Both the position numbers and the translations under genes were made by a program. A DNA stretch of 64,000 nt from Rikenellaceae bacterium. Its GTDB lineage: Bacteria > Bacteroidota > Bacteroidia > Bacteroidales > Rikenellaceae. Under the pieces are notes generated by a model, which saw nothing but the letters and a program-made list of their open reading frames with translations, was not told the DNA's origin and made no database searches. Position 1 is the first letter of the stretch; each line of letters opens with the position of its first letter. The DNA lies in NCBI GenBank assembly GCA_009783565.1, contig WRDF01000002.1, positions 186,001-250,000 of the forward strand. Reading direction: 5' to 3'. Of this stretch, positions 49,522-57,367 are shown piece by piece.

Positions 49522-50828
49522 GAATCCCGTTACCGGAGTCGATACTCGCCGATGCTCTGCGTGCAGGCGATGTGACCGATATTTCGCGCGCCACGATCCG
49601 CCAGACGGGCGACATTGCGCGCTATATGGAACGCGAGGCGGAGACCGAATTTCTTCATCTCGAAATGGGCATCCCCGGCCTGAAACCCGAACAGATAGGT
49701 GTGCAGGCCGAGATAGCGGCACTGAAAGAGGGTGTGGCATCGATATACCCCAATATGTTCGGCATTCCGGCGCTGAAAACAGAGGCTTCGCGATTTATCA
49801 AGGCTTTCCTCGATACACAGGTTGCGCCGATCGGGTGCATCCCGACGGTGGGGTCGATGCAGGGTACGTTCACGGCGTTCATGCTGTGCGCTGCGTTCGA
49901 CCCGCGCCGCGATACGGTGCTGTTTATAGATCCGGGTTTTCCGGTTCAAAGGACGCAGACTAATGTGCTGGGCATCAAGAGCCTGTCGTTCGATATCTAT
50001 GAATATCGGGGTGAGGCTCTGCGCGAAAAGTTGGAAAGCTATCTGGTGCAGGGCAACATAGCCGCCATCGTCTATTCGAATCCCAACAATCCGGCGTGGA
50101 TATGCCTCACGGAACAGGAGTTGCAGACGATCGGAGAGTTGGCGACCAAATACGACGCCGTGGTCATGGAGGATCTGGCTTATCTGGGTATGGATTTCCG
50201 CAAGGCTCTCGGCCGACCGTTCGAGCCGCCGTATCAGGCCACCGTCTCGCGCTATACGGATAATTATATACTGTTCATCTCGGCGTCGAAAATTTTCAGC
50301 TATGCAGGGCAACGTATAGGTATCGCGGCGTTTTCGGATGCGTTGTGGTCGCGGTCATTCCCGGCTTTGAAAGAGCGTTTCGGTATGGCGCGCGTGAGCG
50401 ATGCATACATCATGGCTATTCTCTACGGCGCATCGTCGGGTACGAGCCACGCTGCGCAGTACGCCCTTGCGGCGATGTTCAAGGCAGCGGCCGACGGCGA
50501 CCTCGACTTCATCGGCAAGGCGGAGGAATATGCACGCCGTGCACGCATTACCAAAGAGATGTTCCTGCGGCACGGATTCCATATCGTCTACGACAAGGAT
50601 ATGGACGAACCGGTGAGCGACGGATTTTTCTACACTGCGGGTTTCGGTTCGATGACCGGAGGCGAGTTGATGCGCGAGCTGATGCTGCATGGTATCTGCG
50701 CCATAACGCTGAACACTACGGGCAGCCAGCAGCAGGGTATTCGCGTCTGTGTGTCGCAACTCAACGAACCGCGTCAGTTCGATATGCTCGAAGAGCGGTT
50801 GGCTGCGTTTGCCGGGAAGCATAAATAG
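49518..50828 (+). CDS. aminotransferase class I/II, probably aromatic
   Basis: The 436-residue PLP enzyme has LEMGIPGLKPEQIG, VASIYPNMFGIPALK, IVYSNPNNPAWICLTEQEL (Asn that contacts PLP), VVMEDLAYLGMDFR, the Schiff-base lysine in FISASKIFSYAGQRIGIAAF, and a C-terminal GIRVCVSQL with the carboxylate-binding Arg. It overlaps iorB by 4 bases. Interconversion of aromatic amino acids and aryl-2-oxoacids would supply or use the IorAB substrate; the exact specificity is inferred from context. Confidence 0.87.
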   Translation: MRIPLPESILADALRAGDVTDISRATIRQTGDIARYMEREAETEFLHLEMGIPGLKPEQIGVQAEIAALKEGVASIYPNMFGIPALKTEASRFIKAFLDTQVAPIGCIPTVGSMQGTFTAFMLCAAFDPRRDTVLFIDPGFPVQRTQTNVLGIKSLSFDIYEYRGEALREKLESYLVQGNIAAIVYSNPNNPAWICLTEQELQTIGELATKYDAVVMEDLAYLGMDFRKALGRPFEPPYQATVSRYTDNYILFISASKIFSYAGQRIGIAAFSDALWSRSFPALKERFGMARVSDAYIMAILYGASSGTSHAAQYALAAMFKAAADGDLDFIGKAEEYARRARITKEMFLRHGFHIVYDKDMDEPVSDGFFYTAGFGSMTGGELMRELMLHGICAITLNTTGSQQQGIRVCVSQLNEPRQFDMLEERLAAFAGKHK

Positions 50829-50856
50829 CGCGGGCGGCTTACAATAATATTTTGAT

Positions 50857-50939
50857 CGTCATTGCGAGCCTGGAAGGCGAAGCAATCCAGTGTTTACTTC
50901 TACTGTTGGATTGCTTCGCCTTCCAGGCTCGCAATGACG
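50857..50939. repeat. inverted repeat, CGTCATTGCGAG family, copy 6
   Basis: CGTCATTGCGAGCCTGGAAG pairs almost perfectly with CTTCCAGGCTCGCAATGACG, and CGAAGCAATCCA with TGGATTGCTTCG, giving an arm of more than 30 bp. It is the most symmetrical copy and lies between the aminotransferase and aroK. Confidence 0.9.
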
Positions 50940-50954
50940 TAAGAAAATTCCCAA

Positions 50955-51494
50955 ATGGTCTTTTTCATTGTCGGTTTTATGGGTGCGGGCAAGAGCAGCG
51001 TCGGGCGCAAAGTGGCGCGCCGGGCGGGTATGCGATTCGTGGATATCGACGCGCAGGTGGAGCAGATGCATGGAGCGTCGGTGGCAGAGATTTTCGCGCG
51101 CGAAGGCGAAGCGACGTTCCGTAAATCCGAACGGGCGGCGCTGGAACAGCTTGCCGAGTCGGATGAAAACATTGTGGTGTCGTGCGGCGGCGGCACGCCA
51201 TGCAGCGGCAACAACATGGCGTTGATGAACGCCGTCGGGAAAACTATCTATCTGAAACTCAGTCCTCGGCGACTTGCTGCGCGTCTGCGTCCCGGTCAAA
51301 CTAAACGTCCGATATTGCGAGGCTTGGATGCCGAACAGACGCTGGCGTTAATAATGCGGATATTGCCTGAACGCGAGCCGTTTTACGATCAGGCATCGAT
51401 GGTCGTCGATTGCGACACGCTCGGCGACGACTCGATCTGCGCGTGCATCGCCGAGTATATAAGGCATCATTCGGGTAGCGCGGAATCTCGATAA
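50955..51494 (+). CDS. aroK: shikimate kinase
   Basis: Shikimate kinase phosphorylates shikimate at O3 in the aromatic amino acid pathway. The 179-residue protein has Walker A GFMGAGKSSVGRKVA, the shikimate-binding Asp in FVDIDAQVE, Arg in FRKSE, the CGGGTP motif (VVSCGGGTPC) and the lid region RPGQTKRPIL. Size is normal. Its position after iorAB and an aminotransferase places it in an aromatic-compound gene group, though a repeat separates it from them. Confidence 0.95.
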   Translation: MVFFIVGFMGAGKSSVGRKVARRAGMRFVDIDAQVEQMHGASVAEIFAREGEATFRKSERAALEQLAESDENIVVSCGGGTPCSGNNMALMNAVGKTIYLKLSPRRLAARLRPGQTKRPILRGLDAEQTLALIMRILPEREPFYDQASMVVDCDTLGDDSICACIAEYIRHHSGSAESR

Positions 51495-51531
51495 TTTTTT
51501 CTAAATTTGCAGGACATCACAAAAACCTGTC

Positions 51532-52473
51532 ATGGCGTTACATAATATCAAGATTTTTGCGGGGCGCGAAAGCCGCTATCTGGCCGAAAAAATCACGGCG
51601 AGCTATGGAGTGGGACTCGGAAAATCGGCGGTGCTGGAATTCAGCGACGGCGAATTCCAGCCTGCTTTCGACGAAAGCATTCGCGGATGTACGGTGTTTA
51701 TCGTGCAGTCGACGTTCCCGCCCACCGAGAATCTGATGGAATTGCTGCTTATGATCGACGCCGCGCGCCGCGCATCGGCCTATAAAGTGATCGCCGTGAT
51801 GCCCTATTTCGGATGGGCGCGACAGGATCGCAAAGACCGCCCGAGGGTGTCGATCGGAGCGAAACTCGTTGCGAATCTATTATGCGCGGCGGGCGTAGAC
51901 CGCATCGTGACGATGGACCTGCACGCCGACCAGATACAGGGGTTCTTCGACGTGCCGGTCGATCACCTTTATGCAAGCGGGATTTTCGTGCCTTATATAA
52001 AAAGTCTTGGACTCGAGCATCTGTCGTTCGCTGCGCCCGACATGGGCGGTGCGAAGCGCGTGAATGCTTATGCGCAGCACTTCGAAGTCCCGATGATAAT
52101 CAGCCACAAGACGCGCTCAGGGGTGAACAAAGTGGGGTCGATGACGGCGATCGGCGACGTACGCGGGCGCGACATCGTGATTCTTGACGACATGATCGAT
52201 ACGGCGGGGACCATAACAATGGCGGCTGACATGCTCAAACGCAAGGGCGCGCGGTCGGTACGTGCATGTGCCACACACCCGGTGTTGTCGGGAGCGGCCT
52301 ACGATCGACTTAATAAGAGCAAGCTGTGCGAGGTTATCGTGACCGATACCATCCCGCTCGACGGAGGGCAGGATTTGTCGAAATTCACGGTTCTGAGTGT
52401 CGCCGACCTTTTTGCTGACGTAATGGAACGCGTGTCGAACTTCAAGGAGATCAGTTCGCGGTTTATTTTCTGA
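51532..52473 (+). CDS. prs: ribose-phosphate pyrophosphokinase
   Basis: Prs makes PRPP from ribose 5-phosphate and ATP for purine, pyrimidine, histidine and tryptophan synthesis. The 313-residue protein has the usual length with FSDGEFQPAFDESIRGCTVFIVQST, the catalytic loop YFGWARQDRKDRPRVSIGAKLVA, TMDLHADQIQGFF and the PRPP loop VILDDMIDTAGTI. A TAAATTTG box (51502-51509) 22 bases before the start suggests its own promoter, although no -33 box is clear. Confidence 0.97.
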   Translation: MALHNIKIFAGRESRYLAEKITASYGVGLGKSAVLEFSDGEFQPAFDESIRGCTVFIVQSTFPPTENLMELLLMIDAARRASAYKVIAVMPYFGWARQDRKDRPRVSIGAKLVANLLCAAGVDRIVTMDLHADQIQGFFDVPVDHLYASGIFVPYIKSLGLEHLSFAAPDMGGAKRVNAYAQHFEVPMIISHKTRSGVNKVGSMTAIGDVRGRDIVILDDMIDTAGTITMAADMLKRKGARSVRACATHPVLSGAAYDRLNKSKLCEVIVTDTIPLDGGQDLSKFTVLSVADLFADVMERVSNFKEISSRFIF

Positions 52474-52516
52474 TCATTGCTGTCGCGGGTCACAAACCTG
52501 AGATGACGGATAAATG

Positions 52517-52548
52517 TTTGGTAGTTCGCGAAAAATGATTTACATTTG
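52517..52548 (+). promoter_or_regulatory. consensus promoter of tRNA-Ser
   Basis: TTTG (52517-52520) and TACATTTG (52541-52548) are 20 bases apart, a full match to the Bacteroidota consensus. The tRNA begins 24 bases after the -7 box. Confidence 0.87.
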
Positions 52549-52571
52549 CACTGCTATAAAAGAAACGGCCA

Positions 52572-52658
52572 GGTGAGATGGGTGAGTGGCTGAAACCACC
52601 AGTTTGCTAAACTGACGTACGGGTAACTGTACCGAGGGTTCGAATCCCTCTCTCACCG
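52572..52658 (+). tRNA. tRNA-Ser (anticodon GCT)
   Basis: GGTGAGA and TCTCACC form the acceptor stem, with discriminator G. The T-arm is AGGGTTCGAATCCCT, and the loop TTGCTAA carries anticodon GCT between CAGT and ACTG. The long variable arm (ACGTACGGGTAACTGTACC) is typical of serine tRNAs. Length is 87 bases, without encoded CCA. The 134-bp inverted-repeat element begins at its last base. Confidence 0.96.
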
Positions 52659-52791
52659 CAACGACGAATTGTCGGAAAATCCCGAAGGGATCATAAAAAA
52701 GATTAAAGCCCCGCCCAAGTTTACTTGGAAGCGGGGCTTTAATCTTTTTAAATATAACCGTCTATGACGGTTTCCGACAATTCGTCGTTGC
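52658..52791. repeat. 134-bp nested inverted-repeat element at the 3' end of tRNA-Ser
   Basis: The outer arms 52658-52678 and 52771-52791 are a perfect 21-bp inverted repeat (GCAACGACGAATTGTCGGAA at the left). Inside are four stem-loops: CCC GAAG GGG-like at 52681, a long central terminator-like hairpin (52695-52750) and AACCGTC / GACGGTT (52757-52773). It contains no gene. It may be a MITE-like insertion next to a tRNA or a stable folded RNA. Confidence 0.7.
52695..52750 (+). terminator. intrinsic terminator of tRNA-Ser
   Basis: GATTAAAGCCCCGC (52701-52714) pairs perfectly with GCGGGGCTTTAATC (52731-52744), and CCAAGT / ACTTGG extend the stem inward. AAAAAA precedes and TTTTT follows, so it can stop transcripts in both directions. 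Confidence 0.85.
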
Positions 52792-52851
52792 AGGGTCGCC
52801 GCCGGCAGGCAAGGGAAGGGCGAGCGTCTTTTTGCGAGCCAATCCCTATGT

Positions 52852-52879
52852 GAGATTGCGGGTCAAGCCCGCAATGACA
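52852..52879. repeat. short hairpin, GAGATTGCGG...CCGCAATGACA
   Basis: GAGATTGCGGGTC, AAG and CCCGCAATGACA form a short inverted repeat, the fourth of its type, just beyond the stop of the DUF4831 gene. Confidence 0.65.
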
Positions 52880-52892
52880 ATTTCTTGTAATG

Positions 52893-53804
52893 TTACCTTG
52901 TCACCGGAGCGTCGATGTCGATACCGAATTGATAGACAGGGATGCGGCGGCGGGCAAGTTCCGTTTGCTCGTAAGTGAGCTTGCACTCTGCGAAATCGGC
53001 CAGGCGGTGACGCACGGTCTGGCCACGTGTGTTGCGTGCGGGTGCTGCGACAGGCGTTGCGCCCCGCTCGGGCGTGAGACGTAGTGTCACAGGCTCGCCG
53101 CTCAGATCGTCGCTCGCGAGCACGCCGTCCTCCGCCGTAAAGCGACATACAATATAACTCGTACGCTCGGCTGTCGGGACTATATCTATTTCATAGACGG
53201 TCGTCGTGACCGACTGTTTACCCATGAACAGAGCAAGATATTCGTCTTCCACGCGCGAAAGCTCGGCAAACGTTGCCTCCAATCCTCCGGAATAGAGTTC
53301 GGCCGCATCGCCCGTGAGAATTTCGAGGCGCTGACGGCGCAAGGCGAATATGGTCTGTGCTGCGTCGCGCGCCATCGTCTCGCTCGAACGGTCGCTACTT
53401 GTCACGCGGTCGGGTGGCACACGCGTGAACGAATTGCCACCGAAGACATGCGATACCGCACGCACTCCGGACTGCGGATCGTTCGCATCGATGCGTTCCA
53501 ACTTGCGGTGTGGGTCAGTGTAGTCGAGTCGCGCCGAGATTATGCGATACGTTTTGCGGTCGGCAAGAGGTGCGATAACGCCCAGAAAACGCTGCGCATA
53601 CCGCGCATACGGTCCGGCAATAGTCGTCTCCTTCTCTACCGCCAGGTACACTTTCACGGTCGTGAATGGCAGCATCGCCGCCGGAGCATGAGGCGAATCG
53701 GACAGATGCACGGGGTATGCGGGCGGAGCTTGTGCGATGAGGGGCATTGTTGCCGCTACCGTCGCTACGAGAGCTAAGATGCTGAATGCGAGTGTTTTTT
53801 TCAT
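52893..53804 (-). CDS. DUF4831 family exported protein
   Basis: The 303-residue protein has a signal peptide (MKKTLAFSILALVATVAATMPLIAQA), then MLPFTTVKVYLAVEKETTIAGPYARYAQRFLGVIAPLADRKTYRII, which is the recognisable start of Bacteroidota DUF4831 proteins. A helical segment (RDAAQTIFALRRQRLEILTGDAAELYSGG) and a beta-rich end follow. I know of no function; export to the periplasm or outer membrane is inferred from the signal. It is separated from the beta-mannosidase gene upstream by a TGTCATTCCG-family repeat. Confidence 0.78.
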   Translation of the reverse strand: MKKTLAFSILALVATVAATMPLIAQAPPAYPVHLSDSPHAPAAMLPFTTVKVYLAVEKETTIAGPYARYAQRFLGVIAPLADRKTYRIISARLDYTDPHRKLERIDANDPQSGVRAVSHVFGGNSFTRVPPDRVTSSDRSSETMARDAAQTIFALRRQRLEILTGDAAELYSGGLEATFAELSRVEDEYLALFMGKQSVTTTVYEIDIVPTAERTSYIVCRFTAEDGVLASDDLSGEPVTLRLTPERGATPVAAPARNTRGQTVRHRLADFAECKLTYEQTELARRRIPVYQFGIDIDAPVTR

Positions 53805-53827
53805 TATTGAGGAGTTTAATTTTCTTT

Positions 53828-53921
53828 TGTCATTCCGAACGAACGCAAAGAATCTATCGCGAGTTTATAAGTTCAAAGACATACTAGCGATAGATCCCTC
53901 CGCTTCGCGTTCGGGATGACA
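53828..53921. repeat. long inverted repeat, TGTCATTCCG family, copy 5
   Basis: Outer arms TGTCATTCCGAACG and CGTTCGGGATGACA, inner arms AGAATCTATCGCGAG and CTAGCGATAGATCCC around an A/T-rich loop. The adjoining AGCCTGCCGGATAACTGTCA (minus strand, 53936 downward) overlaps the stop codon of the beta-mannosidase gene and repeats the junction seen after purL. Confidence 0.87.
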
Positions 53922-53934
53922 GTTATCCGGCAGG

Positions 53935-56580
53935 CTATCTCGGTGTGGCCGTAGCCACCGCGCGTGCATCGGCGAAAGAGAGCGCCTGCACTCGCCGCTC
54001 GATACCTGACGGCGCGTCATCATCGAACGTGATCGTAATCGTCCGCGTTTCGCCAGGGAGCATATCGAAGAAATTATCGCTCAGACGGTAATCCTGCGCG
54101 CCGTCTACATATATATACACCGCGCGCGCAAAGCCGACCGACGAGGCCGTGACCTCATACTCGCGTCCACCGATATGCCGCGTCTTCACGCTAAGTTCGG
54201 GCAATCGGTATGCCAGATATTTATTCTTCGCCGGAAAATAATTATTCCGATGCTCACGGCCGTCTCTCTCGGCAAAGACAAAATGCACGACCACGTTCTC
54301 GCGCCGCCCGTCGCCGAACAACTCCTCGGCAGCATGCTCCCACACCACCGTGCTGTTATTCGCCGCTGCGCGGACAGGTCGCTCGTCCATAACATGCATC
54401 TCGCCCGTTTGCAAATCGACGGTCCGAACCGTGAGCACGCCGTTGGCAGGACGCAGCCTATCCGACACGGTATACAGTCTCAGCATCCCGTCTTCCTCGA
54501 CTGGCGATATGATCACCTCACTGAACGCACGGCGGATGGCATATTGCTGCGCTTTCCACGTGCCGTACCAATCGCGCCCCGCCCACGAGACCGCAGGCCA
54601 GCAGTCGTTGTGCTGCCATATCAACGAGCCCATGCAGCGCGGCATCTGACGGCGGTGGGACTCCATAGCCAGCCGCATAGCGTCGGCCTGCATCAGTTGG
54701 CTCATGTAGAGGAATGCGAAAAAGTCGCGCGGAGCGCCGTAATCGCGCGCAAGCATCGCGTCGATCTTCTGATTGCCGTTCGTCCCTGCCCGCTGATGCG
54801 CGAGCATCACCTCCGATGTTGCCGACCAGTCGCGCTCCTCCGGTGCAAAACGCACTACGGATTGGAACGGCGGGAAGCCCTGAAAACCGTATTCACTGAA
54901 AAAGCGGCTGCGCTTGGTGTTGTACAGGTCGAACTCCAACGCCCGTCCCCACACATCCCAATCGTGGGTCGTTCCGCGATCCTCGCTGCGCGTGCCCTGC
55001 TCGTCGGAGTAGGGTGACGAGGGGGTATACGCAATGCCCGGGTGGTACTTGGCGACTATTGCAGGCAGAACGTTGAAATACAAGTTGTATTGCTCACCCC
55101 AAACCGTCTCTGCCCACTGCGGATCGTGCCGCTCGTAGCGCCGACGCACGCCCCAGTTGAACCACATGTCGACGTTCTCGTTGCCGCCGCACCACAAGGC
55201 CAGGCAAGTATGGTTACGCAGTCGGCGCACGTTCTGACGCGCTTCCTCCTTAATATTTTCCACTATCTCGCCCTCGAAAGGATAGAGCGCACAGGCGAAC
55301 ATGAAATCCTGCCAGACAAGGATGCCGTATCGGTCGCAAAGTTCGTAGAAAATGTCATTCTCGTAAATTCCGCCGCCCCATACGCGCAGCATGTTATAGT
55401 TCGACTCCACCGCGTCGCGTATCGTCCTTTCGTAAATTTCGTCCGTCACGCGGGGCAGGAAATTGTCGCACGGAATGTAGTTTGCGCCCTTCATAAAGAC
55501 GGGCACGCCGTTCAACTCGAAGTAATGGCTTTCGCCCCACTTGTCTTCTTCGATAACCAGGCGCAGTGATCGGATACCAAGTTTTTGCTCGTGCACATCG
55601 AGCGTCCGGTCGCCGGCTTTCACCTCGACCACAAAATCATAAAGGTGTGGCTCGCCAAGTCCGTTCGTCCACCACAGGCGAGGGCGGTTCATCGTGAACG
55701 TCAGCGTACGCTCGTTCTCGCCCTTATCGAGCCGCCCTCTGTAATGTGCCACGCGGCGGCCGTCGGTGCGGTTCGTTATGATTATTTCTCCGTTCGGGAT
55801 GCTTTGTGTCACGTTGGTAGTCACCGTCACCTGTACGTCCGCCCGTCGCTCGTTCACGCTGAGCTGCTGATAAAAAACGTTGTCGATAAGCGCGTCGTTC
55901 CACGCTTCCAATACCACCGGCCGCCAGATGCCCGACGTTACCAGGCGCGGCCCCCAATCCCAGCCGTAATGATATCCCGCCTTGCGCGTGAAGACGCCCA
56001 CGCGGCGGTTGAACAGTCCGCCCTGTGCCGACTGGTCGTTGCCCGATTCGATGATCTCGCGCCAGGGTGTAGCTTCCCACATCGGCATAGCAATGCGGAT
56101 CGGCGAATGGAAATGGATTTGCAGCTCGTTGCCGGTCGGTTTCAGCAACCCCTTCACATCCGCGCTCCATTCGCGGAACATATTGTCGGCATTCACGATC
56201 AGCGAATCGTTCAGAGTCACGTCGGCGTAAGTGTCCAATCCCTTGAAGATCAGAGTGATATTCTCCATGTCGAACGTCGCCGCGTCCATGTCGAACGTCG
56301 TTCTGTATATCCAGTCTTCCTTATCGACCCACTGCACTGCGCGCTCGCCCAACCGCATGAACGGGTCTTCGATGATGCCGTTGGCCATCAGGTCGGTGTG
56401 CACCACGCCCGGCACAGTGGCCGGATACCAATTATGACCCCGCGCCTGACGGAATTCCCAGCCGTCATGCAGGGTCGTCCGCGTAGGTTGTGCATTTGTA
56501 GCGGTTGCGGGCATCAGGAACGTTGCCGCGGCGGTGAACAGAAAAATCCAAAAAAAACGTCTTCTCATTTGTAATAGCAT
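53935..56580 (-). CDS. glycoside hydrolase family 2 beta-mannosidase
   Basis: It should release terminal beta-mannose from oligosaccharides in the periplasm. The start may be at 56580 or at the ATG at 56568 (MRRRFFWIFLFTAAATFLM, signal peptide). The product of about 880 residues has WYPATVPGVVHTDLMANGIIEDPF at the N-terminal jelly roll, an immunoglobulin-like domain, and a TIM barrel with MKGANYIPCDNFLPR, the acid/base Glu in LWCGGNENVDMWF and the nucleophile Glu in FFSEYGFQGFP. These are the features of GH2 beta-mannosidases. A TATCTTTG box at 56619-56612 is a possible -7 element. It is not in a SusCD locus. Confidence 0.93.
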   Translation of the reverse strand: MLLQMRRRFFWIFLFTAAATFLMPATATNAQPTRTTLHDGWEFRQARGHNWYPATVPGVVHTDLMANGIIEDPFMRLGERAVQWVDKEDWIYRTTFDMDAATFDMENITLIFKGLDTYADVTLNDSLIVNADNMFREWSADVKGLLKPTGNELQIHFHSPIRIAMPMWEATPWREIIESGNDQSAQGGLFNRRVGVFTRKAGYHYGWDWGPRLVTSGIWRPVVLEAWNDALIDNVFYQQLSVNERRADVQVTVTTNVTQSIPNGEIIITNRTDGRRVAHYRGRLDKGENERTLTFTMNRPRLWWTNGLGEPHLYDFVVEVKAGDRTLDVHEQKLGIRSLRLVIEEDKWGESHYFELNGVPVFMKGANYIPCDNFLPRVTDEIYERTIRDAVESNYNMLRVWGGGIYENDIFYELCDRYGILVWQDFMFACALYPFEGEIVENIKEEARQNVRRLRNHTCLALWCGGNENVDMWFNWGVRRRYERHDPQWAETVWGEQYNLYFNVLPAIVAKYHPGIAYTPSSPYSDEQGTRSEDRGTTHDWDVWGRALEFDLYNTKRSRFFSEYGFQGFPPFQSVVRFAPEERDWSATSEVMLAHQRAGTNGNQKIDAMLARDYGAPRDFFAFLYMSQLMQADAMRLAMESHRRQMPRCMGSLIWQHNDCWPAVSWAGRDWYGTWKAQQYAIRRAFSEVIISPVEEDGMLRLYTVSDRLRPANGVLTVRTVDLQTGEMHVMDERPVRAAANNSTVVWEHAAEELFGDGRRENVVVHFVFAERDGREHRNNYFPAKNKYLAYRLPELSVKTRHIGGREYEVTASSVGFARAVYIYVDGAQDYRLSDNFFDMLPGETRTITITFDDDAPSGIERRVQALSFADARAVATATPR

Positions 56581-56713
56581 GGGTTAATATTATTATTAAG
56601 CCTATATCATACAAAGATAACGAGAAAAATCGGGATTTATGGTCTAAGGAAAATTTTATGGCAGCGTTTCCCGTTGTTTGTTGCCTCCCTTATTTTTGGC
56701 AAATTCCCTTCAT

Positions 56714-57307
56714 CTAAGATGATATTCTTCGTTGTAATCGACTGGTGGTCAGTTGATAAAGCTTCACGAATAACACCCCGGCCAATATGCCGAGCAGCGC
56801 GCCGAGCAAAATATCCAGCGGATAATGCACTCCGAGATAGATGCGGCTGTAAGCCACCAGCGTCGTCCAAATGACGGTGAGCACCGTGAACCATCGTGCA
56901 CGCACAAGCGCAGAACTGAAAGTCATGATCGCGAACGTAGTTGCCGCGTGCGCCGACACTGCGCCATACAGCCCGCCGCGATAAAGTCCGCCGGTGCTTG
57001 GGCGCTTCACAAGATGCACAAGTCCTTCAAGGTCAGGGCTATGCGAAGGGCGCAGTTTGCCGGCCGTAGCCTTAAAAAAGTTGCAAGCCTGGTCCACAGC
57101 GCCCACCATCACTGCTATGAATACCACCGCCAGCAATGCCTCCCGCCAACCGTAGCGCCGCCATAACAGCGTGATTATAAGCACATAGAGCGGCACCCAT
57201 GTGAGTCTGCCCGACACCACCCAGAAAAATCTGTCCAGCACCGCTCCGCCGTCGAAATTTAACGCGAGAAACAGCGTTTTGTCCCAATGTAATATTAGAT
57301 CGATCAT
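56714..57307 (-). CDS. PAP2-family membrane phosphatase
   Basis: The 197-residue membrane protein has about five helices and the three acid phosphatase motifs: KATAGKLRP, SAHAATTFA (variant of PSGH) and SRIYLGVHYPLDILLG, with the catalytic His residues in the second and third. Such proteins remove phosphate from lipid A (LpxE/LpxF), undecaprenyl pyrophosphate or phosphatidyl glycerol phosphate; the sequence does not decide between these. It is encoded downstream of the MBOAT and SGNH genes on the same strand, which fits envelope lipid or polysaccharide work. Confidence 0.88.
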   Translation of the reverse strand: MIDLILHWDKTLFLALNFDGGAVLDRFFWVVSGRLTWVPLYVLIITLLWRRYGWREALLAVVFIAVMVGAVDQACNFFKATAGKLRPSHSPDLEGLVHLVKRPSTGGLYRGGLYGAVSAHAATTFAIMTFSSALVRARWFTVLTVIWTTLVAYSRIYLGVHYPLDILLGALLGILAGVLFVKLYQLTTSRLQRRISS

Positions 57308-57367
57308 GGTTTATTTGTTTTGTTAATGTGCGAAAAATTTATGAGGACGACCATAGTGCGCTAAAAA

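Noticed and set aside
53828-53921. rRNA or tRNA remnants among the long inverted repeats
   Set aside because: No cloverleaf, T-loop or rRNA-like sequence is found in them.
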